Below are positions 7,472-14,246 of a DNA stretch of 15,827 bases, piece after piece. The stretch lies in contig JALHSW010000119.1 in assembly GCA_022865365.1 (NCBI GenBank), positions 1 through 15,827 on the forward strand, written 5' to 3'. Numbering within the stretch: the stretch's first letter is position 1; each line of letters starts with the position of its first letter. This DNA comes from Acidimicrobiia bacterium (lineage in GTDB: Bacteria > Actinomycetota > Acidimicrobiia > IMCC26256 > PALSA-555). A program made the translations under genes and the position numbers. A model generated the notes under the pieces. That model had not been told where the DNA came from. It did not search any database and saw nothing but the letters and a program-made list of their open reading frames with translations.

Positions 7472-7980
7472 CAGCCCGCGCGCTCGCCGGCTTCGCCCAG
7501 GAGCGCGACGAGGTGGTCTTCGTCGACACGCCCGTGGAGGCTCCCGTCGACGGTCACCGACGGTCCGAGCGCGCAGTTGCCGAGACAGAACACGTCGTCC
7601 AGAGACACCGAGCCGTCGGCGGTGGTGGCGCCGACCGCGATGCCCAGATGTGCCCGAGCGCGGGCGACGAGCTGCTCCGCCCCGGTCGCCTGGCACGCCT
7701 CGGCCCGGCAGATCCGGACCGCATGTCGCGCCGGTGGCTCCGGTCGGAAGTCCCGGTAGAAGGTCACGACCCCGTGCACCTCGGCACGCGAGAGGTTGAG
7801 CTCATCCGCGATCACCGGCACCGCCCGGGGATCGATCCAACCCAACTCGTTCTGGACCGCGTGGAGCACGGGAAGGAGCGCACCGCGCCCGACAAGCAAC
7901 GGCGCGATCACCTCACGGCACCTGGCCTCCGACCACGCACCCGGCGCCGACCCCGGGCCCCCATCCATCAGGTCAGGCAT
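7471..7980 (-). CDS. fdsG: Formate dehydrogenase gamma subunit, 2Fe-2S thioredoxin-fold (NuoE-like)
   Basis: A 169-residue NuoE/FdsG-type subunit. A helical N-terminal half contains LHAVQNELGWID (39–50). The thioredoxin-fold half carries the four 2Fe-2S ligands C91 and C96 (ICRAEACQ) and C132 and C136 (FCLGNCALGP). It docks to FdsB and holds one cluster of the diaphorase module. The start used is the ATG at 7978–7980. It lies in the second of two identical 17-bp repeats, nine bases after the fdhD stop, with no good Shine-Dalgarno site. A second in-frame ATG follows four codons later. The ATG in the first repeat copy is out of frame and would give only a nine-residue peptide. The first ~15 residues are weakly conserved and rich in Gly/Pro, so the exact start is less certain than the family. 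Confidence 0.94.
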   Translation of the reverse strand: MPDLMDGGPGSAPGAWSEARCREVIAPLLVGRGALLPVLHAVQNELGWIDPRAVPVIADELNLSRAEVHGVVTFYRDFRPEPPARHAVRICRAEACQATGAEQLVARARAHLGIAVGATTADGSVSLDDVFCLGNCALGPSVTVDGSLHGRVDEDHLVALLGEAGERAG

Positions 7981-7998
7981 CCCATCAGGTCAGGCATC
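7965..7998. repeat. Exact 17-bp tandem duplication at the fdhD/fdsG junction
   Basis: The 17-mer CCATCAGGTCAGGCATC occurs twice without a gap, at 7965–7981 and 7982–7998. It spans the fdhD stop codon and the fdsG start codon, so each copy contains on the minus strand the same ATG CC TGA string. In one copy the TGA ends fdhD; in the other the ATG starts fdsG. Confidence 0.95.
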
Positions 7999-8856
7999 AA
8001 GGTCGAGTCGCTCTGCCCCGGCGTACACGTTCATGCGGTCGTCGCGCAAGAACCCGACAACCGTCTGACCGAACTGCTGCGCGGCTGCGACGGCCAGGCT
8101 CGACGGAGCCGACACCGCGCACAGCACCGGGATGCCGGCGACGGCTGCCTTCTGCACGATCTCGAAGCTGATCCGACCCGACACGAGCAGGACGGACGTC
8201 GAGAGCGGAAGCGTGCCTTCGAGGAAGGCGTTGCCGACCACCTTGTCGAGCGCGTTGTGGCGGCCGATGTCCTCGCGCAGCACCGCGAGCTCACCCTCAG
8301 GAGTGAAGCACGCGGCTGCATGCAGTCCGCCGGTCTCGTCGAAGAGCAGTTGCGAGTCGCGCAGGAGCCGCGGGAGGCCGGCGAGCACCGAGCGGGAGAC
8401 GCGGGGTCCGGGGCCCACGGGCTCGCACGCGACCGCCACGTCGTCGATTGCCGTCTTGCCGCAGAGACCGCAGCTCGCGTTCACCGCGAACGACCGGCGA
8501 GGTCCGAGGTCGATCGCGTGACGCAGGCGGAGCGTGACGACGTTGTAGTGCTGCTCCCCCGCCTCACCGACGCAGTAGGCGACCTCGGCGAGCGAGGCCG
8601 GCTCGCTGAGGAGCCCCTCGGTCACGCAGAAGCCGACCGCGAGCTCGAAGTCATGACCCGGCGTGCGCATCGTGACGGCAAGCGCTTCGGGTTCGGCACC
8701 CGGGAACCGGAGCCGGATCTCCATCGGCTCTTCGGTGACCAGGCGATCGGGGCGCTCTCGAACCTGCGTGCCGTCGACGGCCACGACGCGTGCGGACGTG
8801 ACCGGACGGCGGACGGGCGCGCCGGGCTCGATCACGCCGGACTCAGGCACAGACAT
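7990..8856 (-). CDS. fdhD: Formate dehydrogenase accessory sulfurtransferase FdhD (FdsC)
   Basis: A 288-residue FdhD-family protein. In E. coli FdhD passes sulfur from IscS to the bis-MGD cofactor, giving the terminal sulfido ligand that formate dehydrogenase needs. The family's active-site loop is present as CGLCGK (129–134), with C129 and C132. Other family blocks seen are TEEPMEIRL (41–49), TPGHDFELAVGF (65–76) and REDIGRHNALDKV (about 195–208). The gene lies 5 bp after mobA and directly before fdsG, so it matures the enzyme encoded downstream. In classical fdsGBACD operons the equivalent gene (fdsC) lies after fdsA; here it has moved to the front. ATG at 8854–8856 has no strong Shine-Dalgarno site and probably depends on coupling to mobA. 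Confidence 0.95.
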   Translation of the reverse strand: MSVPESGVIEPGAPVRRPVTSARVVAVDGTQVRERPDRLVTEEPMEIRLRFPGAEPEALAVTMRTPGHDFELAVGFCVTEGLLSEPASLAEVAYCVGEAGEQHYNVVTLRLRHAIDLGPRRSFAVNASCGLCGKTAIDDVAVACEPVGPGPRVSRSVLAGLPRLLRDSQLLFDETGGLHAAACFTPEGELAVLREDIGRHNALDKVVGNAFLEGTLPLSTSVLLVSGRISFEIVQKAAVAGIPVLCAVSAPSSLAVAAAQQFGQTVVGFLRDDRMNVYAGAERLDLDA

Positions 8857-8861
8857 CGAGG

Positions 8862-9440
8862 CTACCCGGGTAATTCGATCCCGGCGCGCGCCGCATCCGC
8901 CGGCGTGTCGACATCGGCGAACGCTGCCGCCGATGCCACGCGGCCCCACTCGTCGACGTGAGCCTCGTGCACAAGCACCGCGGCGAGCAGCGCCCGCAGC
9001 GATCGTTCGCCCGCGGCCAGACGCGCCGGCACCGCACCGAGCGCGTCGCGGCCGTAGCGAGCGCAGAGCGTCTGCGGCATCCCGTCGACGACCGGCACCA
9101 CCGTGGCCGGTGCCGGGTGATTGGCGAGCCACGCGAGGACGGCGGCGTCGATCGAGGGGAGGTCGACGGCCAGCACGAGCGCAGCACACTCATAGCCCCG
9201 GGCGGCGAGCACCGACGCCCCCGCGGCGAGCGCGGCGAGCGGGCCGCCGCCGGGCGGCGTCTCGCTCACCGACGGGCCCTCGCCGTAGCCCGGGCCGACC
9301 TCGACGACCATGTCGCAAACATCGCCGAGCAACCGCGACGAGCGGTCGACCAGCCGCTCGCCCCGCACGAGGAGCGTCGCCTTGTCGGTCCCGAGCCGGC
9401 GACTCGAGCCGCCGGTCAGGAGCAACCCTGCACAGCCCAC
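8862..9440 (-). CDS. mobA: Molybdenum cofactor guanylyltransferase MobA
   Basis: A 192-residue nucleotidyltransferase that adds GMP from GTP to molybdopterin to make MGD, the precursor of the bis-MGD cofactor in FdsA. The N-terminus has LLTGGSSRRLGTDKA (7–21), the family's GG-x-S-x-RxG-x-DK loop. AVDLPS holds the metal-binding Asp, and DVDTPAD near the C-terminus is the usual MobA D-x-D-T-P-x-D end block. Length is normal. The start is GTG at 9438–9440; an in-frame stop at 9459–9461 allows no earlier start of use. No Shine-Dalgarno site is apparent, so a leaderless or near-leaderless message is possible. It is the first gene of the leftward gene set and is divergent from the PPOX gene, with two palindromes in between. 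Confidence 0.92.
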   Translation of the reverse strand: MGCAGLLLTGGSSRRLGTDKATLLVRGERLVDRSSRLLGDVCDMVVEVGPGYGEGPSVSETPPGGGPLAALAAGASVLAARGYECAALVLAVDLPSIDAAVLAWLANHPAPATVVPVVDGMPQTLCARYGRDALGAVPARLAAGERSLRALLAAVLVHEAHVDEWGRVASAAAFADVDTPADAARAGIELPG

Positions 9441-9447
9441 GCCCCAA

Positions 9448-9457
9448 ACGGTACCGT
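9448..9457. promoter_or_regulatory. 10-bp perfect palindrome upstream of mobA
   Basis: ACGGTACCGT is its own reverse complement and begins seven bases from the mobA start. Its centre is 18 bp from that of a second palindrome in the same gap. A regulator binding here could control mobA and the formate dehydrogenase genes, but no regulator gene is nearby. Confidence 0.35.
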
Positions 9458-9464
9458 GCTATTC

Positions 9465-9476
9465 GTGGAGCTCCAC
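9465..9476. promoter_or_regulatory. 12-bp perfect palindrome in the mobA/PPOX divergent gap
   Basis: GTGGAGCTCCAC is a perfect palindrome that ends three bases before the ATG at 9480. Its left half includes GGAG (9467–9470) at nine bases from that ATG, so the same bases may serve as the ribosome binding site. In RNA the palindrome has no loop, so a DNA-level role as an operator is the more likely reading if it has one. Confidence 0.4.
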
Positions 9477-9479
9477 ATT

Positions 9480-9887
9480 ATGCGGCGCCGGGTCGCACAG
9501 GCTCGCGTCGGGAGACTCGCTACCATCGCCGCCGGCGGCCAACCCCACCTGGTACCGGTCTGCTTCGCCACGACGGGCGACCAGCTCGTCACCGCTGTCG
9601 ACAACAAACCGAAGACGACGACACTGCTCAAGCGCTTCGACAACGTGCGGGCCAACCCTGCGGTGAGTCTCCTCGTCGACCACTTCGAGGACGACTGGTC
9701 GCTGCTGTGGTGGGTACGCGTCGACGGTCAGGCCCGCGTCGTGGAGGAGAGCGCCGAGCTCGACACGATGCTCGCGCCACTCCTCGAGAAGTACCGCAGT
9801 CACTACGGGCTACGCCCACCGAAGGGCCCCGCGATCGTCGTCGACCTGCTCCGGTGGGTCGGCTGGTCGGCCTCCGCGTCAGCGTGA
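9480..9887 (+). CDS. Predicted F420-dependent PPOX-class protein, Rv0121 type
   Basis: A 135-residue split-barrel flavin/deazaflavin-binding protein. The blocks QARVGRLATIAAGGQPHLVP (7–26), DNKPKTTTLLKR (41–52), NVRANPAVSLLVDH (55–68) and DDWSLLWWVRVDGQARV (71–87) closely follow the actinobacterial family typified by M. tuberculosis Rv0121c. That family is predicted to bind coenzyme F420, which suggests the organism makes F420; substrate unknown. I chose ATG 9480 because GGAG lies nine bases upstream. GTG at 9465 or 9456 would add five or eight residues and cannot be excluded. The gene is divergent from mobA with under 40 bp between them, so promoters must overlap or lie within coding sequence. 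It is convergent with the membrane protein gene to its right. Confidence 0.85.
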   Translation: MRRRVAQARVGRLATIAAGGQPHLVPVCFATTGDQLVTAVDNKPKTTTLLKRFDNVRANPAVSLLVDHFEDDWSLLWWVRVDGQARVVEESAELDTMLAPLLEKYRSHYGLRPPKGPAIVVDLLRWVGWSASASA

Positions 9888-9896
9888 CCGGGCGAT

Positions 9897-9926
9897 CCTG
9901 ACCGAGGCGTACCTGACCGACGCGTC
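9897..9926. repeat. Imperfect 15-bp tandem repeat after the PPOX gene
   Basis: CCTGACCGAGGCGTA (9897–9911) is followed directly by CCTGACCGACGCGTC (9912–9926), identical at 13 of 15 positions. A third TGACCG lies at 9885–9890 with nearly the same spacing and includes the PPOX stop codon. It fills most of the 51-bp convergent gap. Confidence 0.6.
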
Positions 9927-9950
9927 CCTGGGGGCGGTTCAGGGCGACGC
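9922..9950. terminator. Hairpin in convergent gap, possible terminator
   Basis: CCCTG (9926–9930) pairs with CAGGG (9940–9944). The stem extends by GCGT (9922–9925) with ACGC (9947–9950) across a two-base bulge. It sits where the + strand PPOX gene and the − strand membrane protein gene meet and overlaps the latter's last codons. There is no T-tract. Confidence 0.35.
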
Positions 9951-10367
9951 CGGCGACGCGTCCGACCCCAGGAGCCGGTACGCCACGACCACCCAGCGAC
10001 CGGCTCGTTGCTCGAGCTGCAGCTCGTTGTGCGCGGCGCCACCGTTGCGGAGGGCGACCAGGGTCTGAACGACCGCGACCTGATCTCCGGTCTCGAAGCG
10101 TTCGACCGACACCGAAGCGGCGAGCCCACCGAGATCCGCCTGTCCCACGTACGCCGCTCGCTTCGCCTCGATGAAGGGCTTGCGCCCCATCCCGTCCCGT
10201 AGCTCGTCGCCCGACAGAGTCCACAGGGCGTCGAAATCAAGGCCGTCCCACGCGCGCTCGTACGCCACGGCGACGTCGTCCGGCGGTGGTCCCGGGTCAC
10301 GCGCCACCGCGATGACGAGGGCGATGATGAGCACGAAGATGGCTACGCCGACAACGGCAGTGACCAC
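9939..10367 (-). CDS. Small membrane-anchored protein, NTF2-like soluble part
   Basis: A 142-residue protein with one transmembrane segment at about 3–22 and a soluble domain. Its pattern (AVAYERAWDGLDFDALWTL early, RWVVVAYRLL late) looks like the NTF2/SnoaL-like alpha+beta folds common in actinobacterial anchored proteins. I recognise no specific family or catalytic residues. The start chosen is GTG 10365–10367, one base after the pterin dehydratase stop. A GTG at 10431–10433 would add 22 residues, including RWKR just before the membrane segment, and so fit a cytoplasmic N-terminus better, but it would overlap the upstream gene by 65 bp. Coupling to the pterin dehydratase gene is implied by the spacing; no functional link is evident. 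Confidence 0.7.
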   Translation of the reverse strand: MVTAVVGVAIFVLIIALVIAVARDPGPPPDDVAVAYERAWDGLDFDALWTLSGDELRDGMGRKPFIEAKRAAYVGQADLGGLAASVSVERFETGDQVAVVQTLVALRNGGAAHNELQLEQRAGRWVVVAYRLLGSDASPASP

Positions 10368-10368
10368 G

Positions 10369-10656
10369 TCAACTCGCTTCCAACGCGGCGTCGATGCGCC
10401 CGGCGAGGTCGATGTCGCGCGTGGTGAGTCCACCGGAGTCGTGCGTGGTGAGCGCCACCCGAAGACGCCGATAGCGGATGTCGAGGTCGGGGTGGTGGTC
10501 GGCGGCCTCGGCGAGCGCCGCGATGCGACCCACGAACGCGATCACGGCCGGGAAGGTGGGGAGCTCGAAGGTGCGGACGATCTCGTCGCCCTCGCGGGTC
10601 CACGCCGGCAGCCCGGCCAACGCCTCCCGCACCTCGTCGTCGGTGAGCTTCGCCAT
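10369..10656 (-). CDS. 4a-hydroxytetrahydrobiopterin dehydratase (pterin-4a-carbinolamine dehydratase)
   Basis: A 95-residue PCD/DCoH-family protein of standard size. It has the active-site motif DHHPD (53–57) with H54 and H55, followed by a Tyr at 62, H72 in TTHDSGGLT and Asp at 81/83, matching the family's conserved spacing. The enzyme dehydrates 4a-hydroxytetrahydropterins made by aromatic amino acid hydroxylases. In bacteria lacking such hydroxylases, related proteins have been linked to molybdopterin metabolism. The mobA–fdhD set is about 1.2 kb away, so that link is only suggestive. ATG at 10654–10656 has no Shine-Dalgarno site. The gene is divergent from the cyclase gene and leads a two-gene unit with the membrane protein. 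Confidence 0.9.
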   Translation of the reverse strand: MAKLTDDEVREALAGLPAWTREGDEIVRTFELPTFPAVIAFVGRIAALAEAADHHPDLDIRYRRLRVALTTHDSGGLTTRDIDLAGRIDAALEAS

Positions 10657-10714
10657 TGCGCCATTGTCGACCCGTCAGCGCCGGAAGCCAAACCGGCCGC
10701 CCCGGGTGTCCGGT

Positions 10715-10737
10715 CCGGGCCGCAGGGCTGCGCCCGG
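10715..10737. other. GC-rich inverted repeat upstream of the cyclase gene
   Basis: CCGGG (10715–10719) pairs with CCCGG (10733–10737) and CGC (10721–10723) with GCG (10730–10732), with one bulged base. It ends 21 bases before the GTG start. The 102-bp divergent gap shows no clear promoter otherwise. In DNA this GC-rich, such repeats are common by chance. Confidence 0.3.
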
Positions 10738-10758
10738 CCCGGCCGTAGGCTGCGGAAC

Positions 10759-13700
10759 GTGACCTGCCCCTCCTGCGGAGCCGACGCACCACCCGAAGCC
10801 CGCTTCTGCCCGACGTGCGGGCACGCGCTGGTGACCCGGCCCGACGAGCGGCGGGTCGCCACGCTCGTGTTCGGCGACCTCGTCGGCTTCACCGCGCTGT
10901 CCGAGTCGGCCGACCCCGAGCAGGTGAAGCGGCTGGTCGACACGTGCTTCGAGGCCATGTCGGGTGACGTGCTCGCGTACGGCGGTCGGGTCGACAAGAT
11001 CGTGGGCGACGAGATCGTCGCGATCTTCGGTGCACCGGTCGCGCACGAGGACGATGCCGAGCGCGCGGTGCGATGTGCGCTCCAGATGCAGCGCACCCTC
11101 GCGAGCCTGAGCGAGCGCCTCGGGGCCGACGTCGAGATGCGCGTCGGTGTGAACACCGGTGAGGTGCTCGTCGGCGCGCTACGCGGTGGCGGCGACTTCA
11201 CCGCGATGGGTGACGTGGTGAACATCGCAAGCCGGCTCCAGAGCGCCGCTACACCCGGGCAGGTCATCGTCGGCCCTCTCACCGAAGCCGCAGCCCGCGA
11301 CGCGATCCGATACGAACCCCTCGGTCCGCTGCAGATGAAGGGCCGCGACGAGGCCGTCGAAGCCTGGGTCGCGCTCGAGACCGTCGCGCCCCCGGGTGGC
11401 CGGCGGCGTCGCCGCGCCCGCACCCCGATCGTCGGTCGTGACGCCGAGCTCACGATGCTCCGCGGAATCCTCGACGCCGCGGCGAGCCGCCGGCGCGCGC
11501 ACCTCGTGATCATCACCGCGGACGCGGGCGTCGGCAAGAGCCGCCTGGTGGGCGAGATCATCCGGTCGGCCGACGGCTCCTCCTCCGCGCGCGTGCTGCG
11601 CGGTCACTGCGTCCCGTACGGCGAGGACGTCTGGTGGCCCGTCGCCGAGATCATCCGCGATGTGTGCGCGATCGACCGTGGTCCCGACGACACCACCGAG
11701 ACCGTCCGCGTCGCGGTCAATGCCGCCCTGAGCGAGATCTTCGGCGCCGACCTCGACGACGACGACCTCACCCGCACGTCCCGGGGCCTGCTGTACCTGC
11801 TCGGACACGGCGAGGACCTCCACGACCTTGACCCGACGCGAGCACGGGACGACGCGATCCGATCCGTGCTCCGCCTCCTGACCGCGATCGCGCGCGACCA
11901 GACGCTCATCGTGACGCTCTCCGACCTCCACTGGGCCGACGAGCTCGTCCTCACGATGGTGGGACGCCTCGTCGAAGGGCTCCGTGGTCTCCCCTTCGCG
12001 CTCTTCGCCACGACCCGGCCCGAGCTCCTCGACCGTTGGCGCCCCGAGCCGGGACGCCACAACCTCACCCTCCTCAACCTCGATCCACTCGACGCCGACG
12101 CCGTCACCGCGCTGGCGCGCGAGCTGCTCGGGCCCGACGTCGAACCGGACCTCGTCGCCGTGCTGTACGAGCGCTCCGGCGGCAACCCGTTCTTCGTCGA
12201 GGAGCTCGCGGCGCTCCTGCGCGAGACCGACCTCGAGCAGGCCGTCCACACGCTCGATCCCGGCCGACTTCCGGCCACGTTGCGCGGGTTGGTCGCGGCA
12301 CGCCTCGACGCGCTGAGCGCGGGCGAGCGCAACGCGCTCGAGGACTGCGCCGTCGTCGGTTCGAGCGGCAGCATCGAGACGGTCCGCGCGCTCGTCGATG
12401 CTCGCGGTGACGCGATCGACGTGGATGATGCGCTGGCCCGCCTCGGTGCCCGGGAGCTCATCGACAGGGACCGCGACAACTTCGTCTTTGCGTCCGAGGT
12501 CGTGCGCGACGTGGCGTACGGCACCCTCGCCAAGGCCGAGCGGGCCCGCCGCCACGCGGTGCTCGGCGCCTGGCTGGCCGAACGGCCGGGCGCCGAGACC
12601 TCGACCGGGACCGTCGAGCGCGCCGCGCACCACTACGGGATCGTGGCCGAGCTGCTGCGGGAGCTGGGGTCGGTCAGCGGCGTCTCCGACGACTTCGCGT
12701 CCCGAGCACTTCCCGTCCTCGAGGCGGCCGCTCGTCGGGCGACCGAGAGCGAGGTGTGGCGCAACGCGGCGCGTCTCTACGATCAGTGCCTCGCCCTCAC
12801 CGACGACCACACGCCTGACACCGACCGTTGGCGGCTGCTCCTCGGGCGGGCACACGCGCTCGCGGAGCGACGCGAGCTCGCAGAGGCGCGCGCCGATCTC
12901 GACGAGGTGTTCGAGGACGCACCGAGCGGCGGTCGCGTCCACGCCATGGCACTCACCCAACTCGGCGAGATCCATCAGATGGCGGGCGACTACCCGGGAT
13001 CGTTCGAGACGATGGAGGAGGCCCTCGCGATGTGGCGCGCCCTCGGCGACGAGCACGGTCTCGCCACGGCGTTGCGAACCCAGGGTCGGACCGCGATGTT
13101 CCACGGAAACTTCGTGCAGGCCGAGGCGGACTGCACCGAGGCGCTCGAGCTCTACCACAACCTCCGCGACCGCCGCGGTGAGGCGTGGGCGCTCCAGAAC
13201 CTCGCGACGATCGCATTCTTCCGAGGTGATGCCGAGGTGGCCGAGCAGCGGCTCAGTGCCGCGGGTGAGATGTTCCACGACCTCAACGACTGGGGCGGGC
13301 TCAACTGGAGCTGGGCCATCCTGGCGTGGACGCGCTTCATCCAGGGTCGCACGGCCGAAGCCGAGCAGATCGCAACCGAGCAGCTCCCCGAGAGCGAGGC
13401 TCGTGGCGACGCCTACGTGTCGGGGATCCTGGAGATGCTCCTCGGCAACCTCGCGATGTGGGAGGGTCGGTCGGCCGTCGCCGTGGAACGCGCCCGCCGG
13501 GCCGTGAACCGCTTCCGCCTCCTCGGTGACCCGTGGGCCATCGCCAACTCGCGCGGCGTCGAGCTGCGCGCCCGAGTCGCCCTGGGCGAGGTGGACGACG
13601 CCCTCAGTCAGCTCGACGAGGAGGTGGGCGGCGACGATCACGGGATGTACCCGGCACTGCGGGCCCAGGTCCTCGTGCAGCTCGGCGATCCCGAGGCGCT

Positions 13701-14229
13701 CGCAGCATCGCTGCACGTCACCGCGAGCGTCGATTCGGGGATGGGCTTCTCACGCGAGATGCGTCGAACCCTCGGGCTGGCGCTGCTCCAAGCCGGACGG
13801 ATCCCCGAAGCGGTGGCCGCGCTCGAAGCGATCACCGGGGCGGAGGAATGCGGTCCCGCCGACGCTGCGGCGCTCGGCCTTGCCTACGCCGCCGCGCGTC
13901 GCCCGTCCGACGTGGAAGCGATCGAGGCGTTCGCCTCCGCCGGCACCTATCTCGATCGCCTCCAACGCGATCTCGCCGACGCGTTCGCGCTCGTCCAGCG
14001 AGGCGACCCCGCTGCCGCGGCCGCGTTCGACGCGGTGCTCGCCGAGATCGACACGACCGAGTCGCGACTCGACCAGGCGATCGTACGGCTGGCACGAGCG
14101 CACGCTTGGAGGGCGCTGGGGCTCGACGACGCCCCGGCAGCCGAGCACGAGGCGAACGCCCGGCTCGCGTCGCTGGGCATCGAGGCACCCGGTTGGGTCA
14201 CCGTCTTCTCCGCGGCGACCGGCGCCTAG
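10759..14229 (+). CDS. Adenylyl cyclase–STAND ATPase–TPR signalling protein with N-terminal zinc ribbon
   Basis: An 1156-residue multidomain protein. Residues 3–20 form a zinc ribbon (CPSC and CPTC). Residues ~32–205 are a class III nucleotide cyclase catalytic domain with both metal Asp (D40 in VFGDLVGFT, D84 in VGDEIVAIF). Lys80 and Thr148 sit at the substrate-selecting positions, as in class IIIb adenylyl cyclases, and N155/R159 at the transition-state positions, so cAMP synthesis is predicted. An AAA/STAND ATPase follows: Walker A ADAGVGKS (254–261), Walker B region SDLHWAD (388–394) and GGNPFF (474–479). Residues ~660–1100 are TPR-like helical repeats. There is no C-terminal LuxR-type DNA-binding domain, unlike some mycobacterial relatives, and no membrane segment. 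GTG 10759 starts just before the ribbon; the frame is open further upstream but without family-like sequence. What it senses is unknown. Confidence 0.92.
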   Translation: MTCPSCGADAPPEARFCPTCGHALVTRPDERRVATLVFGDLVGFTALSESADPEQVKRLVDTCFEAMSGDVLAYGGRVDKIVGDEIVAIFGAPVAHEDDAERAVRCALQMQRTLASLSERLGADVEMRVGVNTGEVLVGALRGGGDFTAMGDVVNIASRLQSAATPGQVIVGPLTEAAARDAIRYEPLGPLQMKGRDEAVEAWVALETVAPPGGRRRRRARTPIVGRDAELTMLRGILDAAASRRRAHLVIITADAGVGKSRLVGEIIRSADGSSSARVLRGHCVPYGEDVWWPVAEIIRDVCAIDRGPDDTTETVRVAVNAALSEIFGADLDDDDLTRTSRGLLYLLGHGEDLHDLDPTRARDDAIRSVLRLLTAIARDQTLIVTLSDLHWADELVLTMVGRLVEGLRGLPFALFATTRPELLDRWRPEPGRHNLTLLNLDPLDADAVTALARELLGPDVEPDLVAVLYERSGGNPFFVEELAALLRETDLEQAVHTLDPGRLPATLRGLVAARLDALSAGERNALEDCAVVGSSGSIETVRALVDARGDAIDVDDALARLGARELIDRDRDNFVFASEVVRDVAYGTLAKAERARRHAVLGAWLAERPGAETSTGTVERAAHHYGIVAELLRELGSVSGVSDDFASRALPVLEAAARRATESEVWRNAARLYDQCLALTDDHTPDTDRWRLLLGRAHALAERRELAEARADLDEVFEDAPSGGRVHAMALTQLGEIHQMAGDYPGSFETMEEALAMWRALGDEHGLATALRTQGRTAMFHGNFVQAEADCTEALELYHNLRDRRGEAWALQNLATIAFFRGDAEVAEQRLSAAGEMFHDLNDWGGLNWSWAILAWTRFIQGRTAEAEQIATEQLPESEARGDAYVSGILEMLLGNLAMWEGRSAVAVERARRAVNRFRLLGDPWAIANSRGVELRARVALGEVDDALSQLDEEVGGDDHGMYPALRAQVLVQLGDPEALAASLHVTASVDSGMGFSREMRRTLGLALLQAGRIPEAVAALEAITGAEECGPADAAALGLAYAAARRPSDVEAIEAFASAGTYLDRLQRDLADAFALVQRGDPAAAAAFDAVLAEIDTTESRLDQAIVRLARAHAWRALGLDDAPAAEHEANARLASLGIEAPGWVTVFSAATGA

Positions 14230-14246
14230 ACCGAAATCCCTAGACC
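14225..14246. repeat. Direct repeat CCTAGACC holding both convergent stop codons
   Basis: CCTAGACC occurs at 14225–14232 and 14239–14246. The first copy contains the cyclase TAG; the second contains the CTA that is the TAG of the oxidoreductase on the other strand. Only 10 bp separate the two genes, so there is no room for a separate terminator hairpin. Confidence 0.5.

Noticed and set aside
5960..7759. A 599-codon open frame on the + strand opposite fdsB
   Set aside because: Low-complexity Arg/Asp/His-rich translation with no recognisable family. The minus strand encodes a motif-complete NuoF-like subunit.
2883..7980. Part of a respiratory complex I (nuoEFG) operon
   Set aside because: The large subunit has the formate dehydrogenase active-site CHSPT block and bis-MGD domain, an FdsD-like tail, and fdhD and mobA beside it; no other nuo genes are present.
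11179..13716. An 845-codon open frame on the − strand opposite the cyclase gene
   Set aside because: Antisense of a high-GC gene with regular codon use; no domains, and the + strand is a clear multidomain protein.
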